The notes under the pieces are model-generated. The model ran no database searches, was not told where the DNA came from, and saw nothing but the letters and a program-made list of their open reading frames with translations. The position numbers were made by a program, and so were the translations under genes. From Candidatus Binatia bacterium (GTDB taxonomy: Bacteria; Desulfobacterota; Binatia; UBA12015): a DNA stretch of 64,000 nucleotides. The first letter of the stretch is position 1. The number at the start of each line of letters is the position of its first letter. The DNA is taken from assembly GCA_029243485.1 (NCBI GenBank), contig JAQWRY010000072.1, positions 1 to 64,000 on the forward strand, written 5' to 3'. Shown piece by piece: positions 8,889 to 16,832 of this stretch.

Positions 8889-10325
8889 TCACGCCTCCGG
8901 TGCAAAGTTCCCGTGGAAGCCGAGCGACACCCGCTCCTCGAGCCACAGCCGCGCGAGAGGCTTCGCGTCGATTGCGCGCGCGTCGAGGATATCCACGGCC
9001 GTACGATCGTCGGGTGCGTCGTAGACGAGGTTCAATACGAACCCATCGTCCTCCGCCGCGTCTGCGTGACGCGGAACAAAGACCGGCTCGCCGACCCACT
9101 GACCGGGGACGGTCTCGCGGTGCACCGATGTACCGTCCACGCGGTCGTACTTCGTGATGCGCCGGAAGAATCCGTTCGCGCCGTCAATGGGCTCGGCGGT
9201 CGAGGCGTAGCCGAAACGGTTCTCGCGCCCGACCAGCCGGTCATCCAATCGCGGAAACTCGGCTGCCATGTCCGAGAGCTTCGTCTCCTTGCACGTACCC
9301 GCCTCGAGATCGAACTCGTACAGGTAGGGCTTCGACGTGAGGCCGCTCGATATTTCGCCCGCGCGGATCGTCCCGATGTCGTCGAGCAGCCCCTGCGGGT
9401 CTTCGTACTTGCAGGCGTCCATCACGATCCGGCCGTCCTTCTCGTAGGCGTTGCTGGGGTGGAACATGTAGCCGATCGACGGTGCATCGAACCACTTCGT
9501 CTCGCTTCCGGGCTCGCGGCGGCGGATGCCAAACTTCATGTTGAGGTCGTCCCGTGCGGTCACGGACTGTCCGAACCCCCGGCCGGCAAGCATCGCTTCG
9601 AGATCGAAGTACACACTGCCGAGTGGGAAGATAACGTAGTTCTCGGTGATGGCGAAGTCGTGCATCATCGAGGGCCACGGGGCGTCGATGGCCTCCGCGA
9701 GGGAGACCGATCCGTCGGGCTCGACGACGTAGAGCTGCACGTACGGTTCGATGGGCTGGTAGCCGTGGATCAACATCTGTCCCGTCCGGCCATCGATCTT
9801 GGGATGGGCGGTGGTCGACATCCCGATGGCCTTGCCGTCGTAGTCCCACGTCCCGATGGACCCGAGCGTCTTGCGGTCGAGCTCGAACGGCATCGCGTTC
9901 TCGACCAGAGCGAACAGACGGCCGGCGTGCGCGACGATGTTGGTGTTCGGCTGCACTCCGGGGGGTGGCTCGCTGAGCAGCTCGTCGGCCGGAAGGTTGA
10001 GGCCTCCGAGGCAGAAGGTTCCTTCCTTCTTTTCGCGCAGGAAGCTCTCGGTGCGTGCGAAGCGGCTGAGGTGGTGGGCGGTGCCATTCTCGAAGCGAAG
10101 CGCGTGGATCAACGCGTCTCCATCGAACAGGTGCAGCGCGGCTGCGCCGGCGGACGGCAGGATATTCTGACAAGGTCCGTTGCGATAAAGGGTGCCCGAC
10201 AAGTCGCGCGGGATCTCTCCCTCGACGTGTCCGATGGCGTAGTCGGCTTCGACGGCATGGGGCCGAAGTACACTCGCCAGCATTTCCTCGGGGCTCTTCG
10301 TCATCGCGACCGCTTGCGTCGTCAT
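8889..10325 (-). CDS. Carotenoid oxygenase family (carotenoid/stilbene cleavage dioxygenase)
   Basis: The 478-aa protein has the seven-bladed propeller iron enzyme pattern: GTLYRNGPCQ at the first blade and the four iron-binding His in TAHPKID, SMMHDFAIT, YMFHPSNAY and LGFHGNFAP near the end. Such enzymes use O2 to cleave conjugated double bases in carotenoids, apocarotenoids or stilbenes. No signal peptide is visible. I chose ATG 10325, which overlaps the TGA of the upstream TetR gene (ATGA); the frame stays open through the regulator but that part is a shadow. Coupling to TetR implies substrate-responsive control of cleavage. A second, diverged family member lies at 20438-21775. Confidence 0.9.
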   Translation of the reverse strand: MTTQAVAMTKSPEEMLASVLRPHAVEADYAIGHVEGEIPRDLSGTLYRNGPCQNILPSAGAAALHLFDGDALIHALRFENGTAHHLSRFARTESFLREKKEGTFCLGGLNLPADELLSEPPPGVQPNTNIVAHAGRLFALVENAMPFELDRKTLGSIGTWDYDGKAIGMSTTAHPKIDGRTGQMLIHGYQPIEPYVQLYVVEPDGSVSLAEAIDAPWPSMMHDFAITENYVIFPLGSVYFDLEAMLAGRGFGQSVTARDDLNMKFGIRRREPGSETKWFDAPSIGYMFHPSNAYEKDGRIVMDACKYEDPQGLLDDIGTIRAGEISSGLTSKPYLYEFDLEAGTCKETKLSDMAAEFPRLDDRLVGRENRFGYASTAEPIDGANGFFRRITKYDRVDGTSVHRETVPGQWVGEPVFVPRHADAAEDDGFVLNLVYDAPDDRTAVDILDARAIDAKPLARLWLEERVSLGFHGNFAPEA

Positions 10326-10915
10326 CGTGCATCTCCTCGGAGCTCGCGCTCCAGAAAGGCTTCGATCAGTTGCTCGAGATCGCAGCCTAGAACCAACTTT
10401 CCTGCGAGGTGAAGCGCCACCAATCCGTGGACGCCGGACCAATAGAGGTGGGCGAGAACATCGGGCGTGCCGCCAAGACTGCCGCTCTCGACGGCGGCGG
10501 CGACGGTGTCGCGCATGACGAACCAGGCGTGGGCCTCCTCGAGGCTCGGCGACGTGGCGGCCCCGGGTGGGTCGAGCTCGAACATGATCCGGTACGCGTG
10601 CGGTTCTTCGAGCGCGAACCCGACGTAACCGCGACAGAGCGCGTGTAGCTGCTCGAGATCGCCGTTGGCTTTCGCAGCGGCGGTCTCGAGGGCCGCTGCG
10701 AAGCGCTGGAAGCCGGCGCGGCGCACCGCTTCGAAGATCTCGTCTTTGTTCTGGAAGTACCGGTACGGGGTCATGGGGCTGCAGCCGAGTTCGGCTGCGA
10801 GGGCGCGCATGGTGACGCCCTCGTACCCCTTCTTGGCGAAGAGGCGGGTCGCGACGTCGCAGAGGGAGTCGCGAAACTGCTCGACTTCGACCTGGGATAG
10901 GGCGCTGCGCGGCAC
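10322..10915 (-). CDS. TetR/AcrR family transcriptional regulator
   Basis: This 197-aa protein has an N-terminal TetR helix-turn-helix (ATRLFAKKGYEGVTMRAL followed by ELGCSPMTPYRYFQNKDEI, about residues 22-60). Its C-terminal helical ligand domain ends near the family's usual length. It starts with GTG 10915 and its stop overlaps the start of the carotenoid oxygenase, so regulator and enzyme are one transcription unit. A strong TetR-type palindrome sits about 17 bp upstream (10928-10948), between putative -35 and -10 boxes, and could also control the divergent LLM gene at 11046. A hydrophobic apocarotenoid-like inducer is plausible but unproven. Confidence 0.92.
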   Translation of the reverse strand: MPRSALSQVEVEQFRDSLCDVATRLFAKKGYEGVTMRALAAELGCSPMTPYRYFQNKDEIFEAVRRAGFQRFAAALETAAAKANGDLEQLHALCRGYVGFALEEPHAYRIMFELDPPGAATSPSLEEAHAWFVMRDTVAAAVESGSLGGTPDVLAHLYWSGVHGLVALHLAGKLVLGCDLEQLIEAFLERELRGDAR

Positions 10916-10922
10916 GGGGGCA

Positions 10923-10951
10923 AACGTACAATGTAAAATTTACAGTGTCAA
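10923..10951 (-). promoter_or_regulatory. TetR-type operator inside a sigma70-like promoter
   Basis: TGTAAA-A-TTTACA (10932-10944) is a perfect dyad extended by ACA/TGT (10928-10930 and 10946-10948) with one mismatched pair between. On the minus strand TTGACA (10951-10946) is separated by 17 nt from TACGTT (10928-10923), so a repressor bound here would block the promoter. The expected transcript start is close to the GTG at 10915, suggesting little or no leader; no Shine-Dalgarno sequence is seen. Confidence 0.7.
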
Positions 10952-11045
10952 CTCTTTTGGAAGGGCTTTGCGGGGCGGGCCGCGATCCTTATCGTCCGTC
11001 AAGAAATCGGTCGGAATTCCCCCCATTCTTCGAGGAGCAGGAATC

Positions 11046-12125
11046 ATGGAAATCGGCGTACTCGGCATCTTCCAGAACTATCGCGACGAGCAGGATGACG
11101 GCTCGGTCATGCAGGGCGAGATGAAGGTGGCGATGCTCGGCGAAGAGCTCGGCTTCGACAGCTACTGGGCTACGGAGCATCACTTCTTCGGCTACTCGAT
11201 GTGTCCCGACAACATTCAGTGGCTCACGGGCGTCGCGGGAAAGACCAGTCGAATCAAGCTCGGCACCGGCGCCGTGATCATGCCGTGGAACGACCCGTAC
11301 CGCGTCGCCTCCAAGATGGCGCTGCTCGATCAGCAGTCGGGCGGTCGCGCGCTGCTCGGGTTTGGGCGGGGCCTGTCGCGCAAAGAGTACGGTGCCTTCG
11401 ACATCCCGATGGACGAGGCCCGTCCCCGGTTCGACGAGGGCACGGAGCTGGTGGTGAGGGCGCTCGATACCGGCTTCTTCGAGGCGGATACCGAGCACTT
11501 CAAACAGCCGCGCTGTGAGCTGCGGCCGCGCGCGACCGGCAGCTTCAACGACCGGGTCTTCTCGATCGGCGTGTCTCCGGACTCCGCGGTCCAGGCGGCC
11601 GTTCTCGGCGCGCGTCTCATGGTTCTCGCGCAGCAGCCGTGGGAGATCTTCCGCGACACCGCGCTGATTCCCTACCAGAACAAGTGGCGCGAGGTGCGAG
11701 ACTCCGAGCCGCCACCGCCGGTTTGCGGGCAGCTCGTCTACTGTGACTCTGACGCCAAGAAGGCCGAGGAGCTCGGGCAGACGTACATCAAGAACTACTT
11801 CTCTACAGTCGTCGAGCACTACGAGATCGGCGGCAGTCACTTCGGCAAGGGCTACGAGTTCTACGCATCCGCGGCCGAAATGATCTCGGCGATCGGCCTC
11901 GACGAGATGGCGAACATGTACGCCGGTGTGAACTCCTGGGGCACGCCCGAGCAGCTCCTGGAGAAGATCGCGCAACAGCGCAGCATTCTCGACTGTGACA
12001 TCGACGTCCTGGCGATCACGAAGTACGGCGGCATGACGGACGCCGAGGCGGAGTCCTCCATGCGTTTGTTCGCCAGCGAGGTGATGCCGAAGGTTCGGGC
12101 GACCGCGACGGGCCAGGCGGCCTGA
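11046..12125 (+). CDS. LLM class (luciferase-like) flavin-dependent oxidoreductase
   Basis: The 359-aa protein is a TIM-barrel flavin monooxygenase of the bacterial luciferase group, using FMNH2 or F420H2 with a hydrophobic substrate. Typical segments are GFDSYWATEHHF (about 38-49, the EHH active-site stretch), IKLGTGAVIMPWNDP and GFGRGLSRKEY, with a C-terminal SMRLFASEVMPKV. I chose ATG 11046, preceded by GAGGAGCAGGA; the open frame extends upstream through the divergent promoter but without family sequence. It is divergent from the TetR/carotenoid oxygenase unit and shares its operator region, so joint regulation is likely. Substrate unknown. Confidence 0.9.
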   Translation: MEIGVLGIFQNYRDEQDDGSVMQGEMKVAMLGEELGFDSYWATEHHFFGYSMCPDNIQWLTGVAGKTSRIKLGTGAVIMPWNDPYRVASKMALLDQQSGGRALLGFGRGLSRKEYGAFDIPMDEARPRFDEGTELVVRALDTGFFEADTEHFKQPRCELRPRATGSFNDRVFSIGVSPDSAVQAAVLGARLMVLAQQPWEIFRDTALIPYQNKWREVRDSEPPPPVCGQLVYCDSDAKKAEELGQTYIKNYFSTVVEHYEIGGSHFGKGYEFYASAAEMISAIGLDEMANMYAGVNSWGTPEQLLEKIAQQRSILDCDIDVLAITKYGGMTDAEAESSMRLFASEVMPKVRATATGQAA

Positions 12126-12169
12126 GGATCCCGGCCCCGCTTGATCGCGAGAGGGGCTGAGGTGTTACG

Positions 12170-12244
12170 GTGAACGTTGACCTCGACGTCCACCGTGTGC
12201 ACGCGCCGGAGACGGTCCGCGGTCTGAGCGGGAGAATCACATGA
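12170..12244 (+). other. Possible 24-codon upstream ORF coupled to the dehydrogenase remnant
   Basis: GTG 12170 opens a 24-codon frame ending in TGA at 12242-12244 that overlaps the ATG at 12241 in the ATGA arrangement. The peptide (VNVDLDVHRVHAPETV...) matches nothing I recognise. It could be a translated leader or the tail of an older gene. There is no direct evidence of expression. Confidence 0.2.
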
Positions 12245-12603
12245 AAGCGGCGGTGTATTACGACAACGGTGGCCCCGAGGTCTTCAAATACGAGGACGTG
12301 CCCGATCCCGAGTGCCCACCTGGCTGGGTTGTCATCAATGTGAAGGCGGTCAGCCTCGAAGGGGGCGACCTCATCAATCGTTGGGGGGCACCGCCGCCTC
12401 ATGCGCCGTACGTTGTCGGCTATCAGGCGGCGGGCGTGATCTGCGAAGTCGGCGAGGGTGTAACCGATCTCCGGGTCGGTCAGCGGGGCACGGCGATCTT
12501 TCCGAATGGTTCGCACGCGGAGAAGCGAGCGGTTCTGGCGGCCGCCGCGCACGCCTACGTCGAGAGTCGGCAGTCGTTTGGCCGCGTCGTGATGATCCCG
12601 TAG
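12241..12603 (+). pseudogene. Internally deleted zinc-type alcohol dehydrogenase/quinone oxidoreductase
   Basis: The 120-aa frame begins like a medium-chain dehydrogenase (MKAAVYYDNGGPEVFKYEDV, then VKAVSLEGGDLINRWG, YVVGYQAAGVICEVGEGV, RVGQRGTA) and ends with the family's usual C-terminus (HAYVESRQSFGRVVMIP). The whole nucleotide-binding core of roughly 200 residues is missing between about residues 95 and 103. The deletion preserves the frame, so a short protein may still be made, but it cannot be a functional dehydrogenase. Its TAG stop shares a base with the GTG of the following SDR, suggesting the remnant may now serve mainly as a translated leader for that gene. Confidence 0.75.
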
Positions 12604-13400
12604 TGGGGAGCCTGACGGGACGAGTCGCGCTCGTCACCGGGGCGAGTCGGGGCATCGGTGTCGGGATTGCGCGGCGGTTGTCGGGCGCGGGTGCCGCGGT
12701 CGCCGTGACCGCGCGGAGTCTCGAACCGCACCCGAAGCTGCCGGGCACGCTTCGCGAGACGCTGAATCTACTGGCCGGACCGGCCCCCTCTGTGGCCATC
12801 TCTGCCGACCTCTCCGACGTATCGGATCGCGCTCGCGTCATCGCGGAGGTCGAAGAGAAGCTCGGCCCGATCGACATTCTCGTGAACAATGCGGCGCGGG
12901 CATTCTACGAGCCGGCACATACGATCTCCGACAAGAGGATGCGGCTCGGGATGGAGTTGAACCTCCTCGCCCCGCTCGATCTGATCCAACGCGTGGTCCC
13001 GGGAATGCGGGCGCGCGGAGCCGGCTGGATCGTGAATCTCTCGTCCGCCACGACGGTCGCGCCTTCGGGTCCGCCGTGGAACGAGTTTACGAAGACGAGC
13101 GGCACGTACGCCGCAGCAAAGGCCGCGTTGGAGCGCCTGACCGTCGGTCTCGCGGCCGAACTCCACGGCGACGGTATCGCGGTAAACACGCTCGCTCCCG
13201 TGGCCGCGGTATACACCGCCGCCGCCGCCCAGATGGGGAAGATGCCCGATGATCCCTCGATGATCGAACCGCTCGAAGTGATGGCGGAGGCGGCACTCGC
13301 ACTCTGCGCATGTGATCCCGCGGTGTTGACCGGACGGGTGACCTACAGTGGCCCGCTCTTGAAGGAACTCGGCATCGAGCCTCGTCCGCTCGACGGCTGA
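12603..13400 (+). CDS. Short-chain dehydrogenase/reductase (SDR)
   Basis: This 265-aa classical SDR has the NAD(P) motif TGASRGIG (about 14-21), the NNAARAF stretch (about 96), the catalytic Ser in VNLSSATT, and YAAAKAALE as the YxxxK pair. It reduces or oxidises a keto/hydroxy group on an unknown, perhaps CoA-bound, substrate in the cytoplasm. GTG 12603 overlaps the stop of the truncated dehydrogenase; the frame is open upstream but only as a shadow. A sulfotransferase-like gene follows after 7 bp, so they are probably one transcript. Confidence 0.88.
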   Translation: MGSLTGRVALVTGASRGIGVGIARRLSGAGAAVAVTARSLEPHPKLPGTLRETLNLLAGPAPSVAISADLSDVSDRARVIAEVEEKLGPIDILVNNAARAFYEPAHTISDKRMRLGMELNLLAPLDLIQRVVPGMRARGAGWIVNLSSATTVAPSGPPWNEFTKTSGTYAAAKAALERLTVGLAAELHGDGIAVNTLAPVAAVYTAAAAQMGKMPDDPSMIEPLEVMAEAALALCACDPAVLTGRVTYSGPLLKELGIEPRPLDG

Positions 13401-13407
13401 CCCCGGC

Positions 13408-14553
13408 ATGTACTTCAGCGTGAAGAACTATCTCGGCGTCGTTCGCCGCGCGCTGCGGGAGGACCGCAGTGGTGCTCGGGGTCGCACCGTGGCGATCCTG
13501 CTCATCGCGGCACCACTGCTCGCGTGCTTCGACGCGATCTGCATGGCACTCGATCACGTTCTGTTCCCCGGATTTCGTTCGCTTCGGGTCACGGCGCCCG
13601 TGTTCGTTCTCGGCAACGCGCGCAGCGGGACGACCCAGCTCCATCGACTCCTCGCCGCCGACCAGGCGCACTTCTTCTACTTCCGAACGTGGGAGATCCT
13701 CTGTCCAGCGATCACACAGAAGAAGCTCGTCCACTTGATCGGACGGCTCGATGCTCAGTGGAATGGCGGTCGACTCGCGCAACGATTCGGCGCCCGGGAG
13801 GACGAGACGCTCGCGAAGGCGCGGCGCATGCATGATTGGCGGCTCTCCGGCCCCGAAGAAGACGGCTTCCTCGAGCTGCACACGTTCGATTCCGGGACGT
13901 TGACCGTTCTCTTCCCGTACGTGCGAGAACTCGGCCGACTGGGGAACCTGGATGCGGCCCCTGCGGCGCAGCAACGTCGACGCCTGCGGTTCTACGAGGG
14001 GTGCGTGAAGCGGCAGTTATATGTGCACGGCGGGCGGCCCGCAGATCTCACTCTCCTCAGCAAGAATCCGGGTTTCGTACTCCGCATGCGGAGCCTGCTC
14101 GAGCGCTTCCCGGATGCACGCTTCGTCTGCCCTGTGCGGAACCCGGGGGAGACGATCGCGAGTCTGATCAACATGCTCCGCAAAGGCTGGCTGGCGATGG
14201 GCTGCGATCGGACAGACGTCGACGAAGGCACGGACTGGGTCCGCGAGGTGCAGTTGGAGGGCTATCGGTACGCGTTCGAAGTCCTGGATACGCTTCCAAA
14301 GGAACGGTTCGCGGTCGTGACGTTCGAGGAACTGACCGAGCGCCCGCTCGACACGGTTGCCTCGATCTACCGTCGCTTCGGGATGGAGATCGCCGCCGAG
14401 TACCGAGCGTTCCTCCTTCGAGAGCAGGAGTCGTCGCGCACCTACGAGAGCCAGCACCGATACGACCCGGGTGAACTCGGGCCCTCCGCGGAGGAACTGA
14501 AGCGTCGGCTCGGACCGCTCTATGAGCGCTTCGGTTGGCCGCCCCCGTTTTGA
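13408..14553 (+). CDS. Sulfotransferase family protein with N-terminal membrane segment
   Basis: The 381-aa protein contains the 5'-phosphosulfate loop LGNARSGTTQLHRLL (about 68-82) of PAPS-dependent sulfotransferases and a later FVCPVRNPGETIASL block, the 3'-phosphate-binding RxPxxxxxS region. A hydrophobic helix at about residues 28-46 suggests anchoring to the inner membrane. The family transfers sulfate from PAPS to hydroxyl groups on lipids or small molecules. Its end overlaps the start region of the sulfatase-like gene, giving a sulfation/desulfation-type pairing, but see that gene's active site before reading this literally. Confidence 0.85.
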   Translation: MYFSVKNYLGVVRRALREDRSGARGRTVAILLIAAPLLACFDAICMALDHVLFPGFRSLRVTAPVFVLGNARSGTTQLHRLLAADQAHFFYFRTWEILCPAITQKKLVHLIGRLDAQWNGGRLAQRFGAREDETLAKARRMHDWRLSGPEEDGFLELHTFDSGTLTVLFPYVRELGRLGNLDAAPAAQQRRRLRFYEGCVKRQLYVHGGRPADLTLLSKNPGFVLRMRSLLERFPDARFVCPVRNPGETIASLINMLRKGWLAMGCDRTDVDEGTDWVREVQLEGYRYAFEVLDTLPKERFAVVTFEELTERPLDTVASIYRRFGMEIAAEYRAFLLREQESSRTYESQHRYDPGELGPSAEELKRRLGPLYERFGWPPPF

Positions 14554-14585
14554 CCTGCCTTCGGGCCGCGGTTAGCCTGCGCGAG

Positions 14586-16016
14586 GTGAGTTCCCGATTA
14601 TTGCGTGCTCCGGGCGCCCGAATCGCCCTCGCGGTCGTCGCCCTAGGCTTCACTCTGGTGTCCGGGCCTGCTGCCGCTGAGACGAAGCCGACCCTTCCGC
14701 TGCAGGGGAAAGACGGAGCGCGGCCCAACGTGCTCCTGCTCACCGTCGACACCCTTCGAATGGATCACCTCGGCGCGTACGGCTATCGGCTTCCGACGTC
14801 GCCGGCGATCGATCAGCTCGCCGGCGAGGGCGTGCTGTTCACCGACGCGATCACTCCGGTGCCCATGACGGCCCCCGCGCTCGCATCGCTCCTGACGGGC
14901 CATCACGTCCAGCACCATCACGTCACGCAGAACACTGGGACGTTCCCCAAAGGGCTGTCCTCACTGGCAGAGGCGTTCGCGGAAGCTGGTTACGATACGG
15001 CCGGGTTCTACGGCAACGAAGCGGTCGAGGAATTCGGCCGTGGTTTCGACGTCTGGGAGGAATTCCCGCGTCGCGTCGTGCCCGGCGGACTCGAGATGGC
15101 CGACGATCTCGGGGTGAATCTCGGTCTGGCGTGGTTGAAGCAGGCCAAGGCGCCTTGGTTCCTGTGGCTGCACTTCATTGATCCGCACGGCCCGTACGAC
15201 TCGTCGCCTGCGCGACTGAGCAAGGCCTTCGAGTATCCGGACGATCCGGCGCTCGACAAGGAACTCGAGACCAGCGAGCAGAACTGGGTGTTCGGCGCGG
15301 TCCCGAAGTATCAGGGCCTCCCGAACATGAAGCGCGCCGGTGACTACGTTCGTCGCTACGATGGCGAGATTCTCGGCACGGACCTGCAGATCGGGCGGCT
15401 GCGCTCCTGGCTCGAGGAGGACGGGAAGCTCGACGACACCTTGATCGTCTTCACCGCCGACCACGGGGAGAGCCTCGTCGAAGACGACTATTACTTTCAG
15501 CACGGCAAGATGCTGAACGAGAGCTCGGTTCGGGTTCCGCTGGTTCTGCGACATCGCTCGCTTCCGGCCGGCTCGAAGGTCGATGCACCCGTTTCGCTCA
15601 TCGATCTTTATCCGACGCTCGCGAGCCTGGTCGGACTTACTCCGCCGAAGAGTATTCCGGGCGTGGACGTCTCGGCTTCGATTTTCGGCGCGCCGGCCGA
15701 AGAGCGCCTGCGGATCATGTATACCGTCACGCCGGATCTTCGTGTGAGCGTGATGCGCGGTCCGTGGCGCATGATGGGCCGGCCTCCCAAGAAAAACGGT
15801 GGCGTCCAGATCGATGAATTCCCGTTCGTCGCTCTCTACGACGTCACGACGTACCCCGAGCAGCGGGTCGCGGCGCCGGCGAAATCCGAGACGGTGAAGG
15901 AGCTGAAGAAGGAACTCGTCGACGCGTCGAAGCGTGTCCGCTCGTTCCGCCCGCCGCCCGTCGATCTCTCGAAGAAGCAGGAAGATCGCCTGCGCGCGCT
16001 CGGCTACATCGACTGA
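14586..16016 (+). CDS. Exported sulfatase-like alkaline-phosphatase superfamily hydrolase without FGly cysteine
   Basis: The roughly 476-aa protein has a signal peptide (RIALAVVALGFTLVSGPAAAE) and the sulfatase fold: LLLTVDTLRMDHLGAYGY (metal Asp residues), LASLLTGHH, WLHFIDPHGPY and FTADHGESL. At the position of the Cys/Ser that becomes formylglycine it reads VPMTAPALASLLTG, so C-x-P-S-R is absent and Thr lies where the nucleophile would be. Thr-nucleophile members are usually phosphodiesterases or phosphotransferases, so true sulfatase activity is doubtful. I favour GTG 14586, just before the signal peptide; a TTG at 14535 in the same frame is an alternative. A methyltransferase gene follows closely. 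Confidence 0.82.
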   Translation: MSSRLLRAPGARIALAVVALGFTLVSGPAAAETKPTLPLQGKDGARPNVLLLTVDTLRMDHLGAYGYRLPTSPAIDQLAGEGVLFTDAITPVPMTAPALASLLTGHHVQHHHVTQNTGTFPKGLSSLAEAFAEAGYDTAGFYGNEAVEEFGRGFDVWEEFPRRVVPGGLEMADDLGVNLGLAWLKQAKAPWFLWLHFIDPHGPYDSSPARLSKAFEYPDDPALDKELETSEQNWVFGAVPKYQGLPNMKRAGDYVRRYDGEILGTDLQIGRLRSWLEEDGKLDDTLIVFTADHGESLVEDDYYFQHGKMLNESSVRVPLVLRHRSLPAGSKVDAPVSLIDLYPTLASLVGLTPPKSIPGVDVSASIFGAPAEERLRIMYTVTPDLRVSVMRGPWRMMGRPPKKNGGVQIDEFPFVALYDVTTYPEQRVAAPAKSETVKELKKELVDASKRVRSFRPPPVDLSKKQEDRLRALGYID

Positions 16017-16031
16017 GGAAGGGGGAAGGAC

Positions 16032-16820
16032 GTGACCGCGACGTGGGATCCCGCGCAGTACAAGCAGTACGGAGGTCTACGTCTTCGCCCGGCGCTGGAG
16101 CTTCTCGAGCGGGTTACGGTCGACGACCCACGGCGCGTTTACGATCTGGGGTGTGGCGTCGGGGAGATCGCCCGCATCATGGCCGAGCGTTGGCCGGAAG
16201 CGGACGTTGTGGGGTCCGACAGTTCCGGGGCGATGCTGGAGAGAGCCCGCGCGGCCGGTCCGACCCGCGTTGCATGGGAAGTGCAGGACGCGAGCACGTG
16301 GGAGCCGGCCGAGCCGGCGGACGTGGTCTTCTCGAACGCGATGCTGCACTGGATCGAGGGGCACGACAGGGTCTTCCCTCGACTTGCGCACTTCCTGCGC
16401 CCGGGCGGTGTACTGGCAGTGCAGATGCCGCTCAGTTGGTCGCAGCCGTCGCATCGGCTCATGCGCGAGACGCTCGCGACCGGGAACTCGGGCCAAGGTT
16501 ACGGTGCCGACGAGTTGCGCGCGAGGATGGGTCGTCGCTGGGTCGAAGACGCCGACTTCTACTACGATCACCTTCGTCCGCACTGCGGCGAAGTCGACAT
16601 CTGGGAGACGCGTTACGTGCAGATCCTCGAAGGCGAGGACCCGGTTCTCGAGTGGGTCAAGGGAAGTGGCCTGCGCCCGGTTCTCGATGCGCTTGAAGGG
16701 GTCGAGCGGGAGGGATTCCTCTCGGAGTACGCGTCCCGACTGCGCGAGGCGTATCCCCGGAGGTCGCGGGGCGAGACGCTCTTCCCGTTCGCCCGGCTGT
16801 TCATCGTCGCGAGGCGCTAG
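16032..16820 (+). CDS. tam: Trans-aconitate 2-methyltransferase-like SAM methyltransferase
   Basis: The 262-aa class I methyltransferase begins TATWDPAQYKQYGGLRLRP, a signature start of the Tam family. The SAM-binding YDLGCGVGEIARIM (about 37-50), acidic VVGSDSSGAML, and FSNAMLHWI follow. Tam esterifies trans-aconitate and related acids, protecting the citric acid cycle from this inhibitor. It starts at GTG 16032 behind a strong GGGGGAAGGA. It is co-oriented with the preceding genes and separated by only 15 bp, but its role is probably independent housekeeping. Confidence 0.88.
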   Translation: MTATWDPAQYKQYGGLRLRPALELLERVTVDDPRRVYDLGCGVGEIARIMAERWPEADVVGSDSSGAMLERARAAGPTRVAWEVQDASTWEPAEPADVVFSNAMLHWIEGHDRVFPRLAHFLRPGGVLAVQMPLSWSQPSHRLMRETLATGNSGQGYGADELRARMGRRWVEDADFYYDHLRPHCGEVDIWETRYVQILEGEDPVLEWVKGSGLRPVLDALEGVEREGFLSEYASRLREAYPRRSRGETLFPFARLFIVARR

Positions 16821-16832
16821 CGCGAGACGCGT

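Noticed and set aside
10322-16820. Natural-product biosynthetic cluster (P450s, methyltransferase, sulfotransferase, carotenoid oxygenase)
   Set aside because: No polyketide synthase, NRPS, terpene cyclase or RiPP gene occurs in the window; the genes are better read as catabolic and housekeeping.
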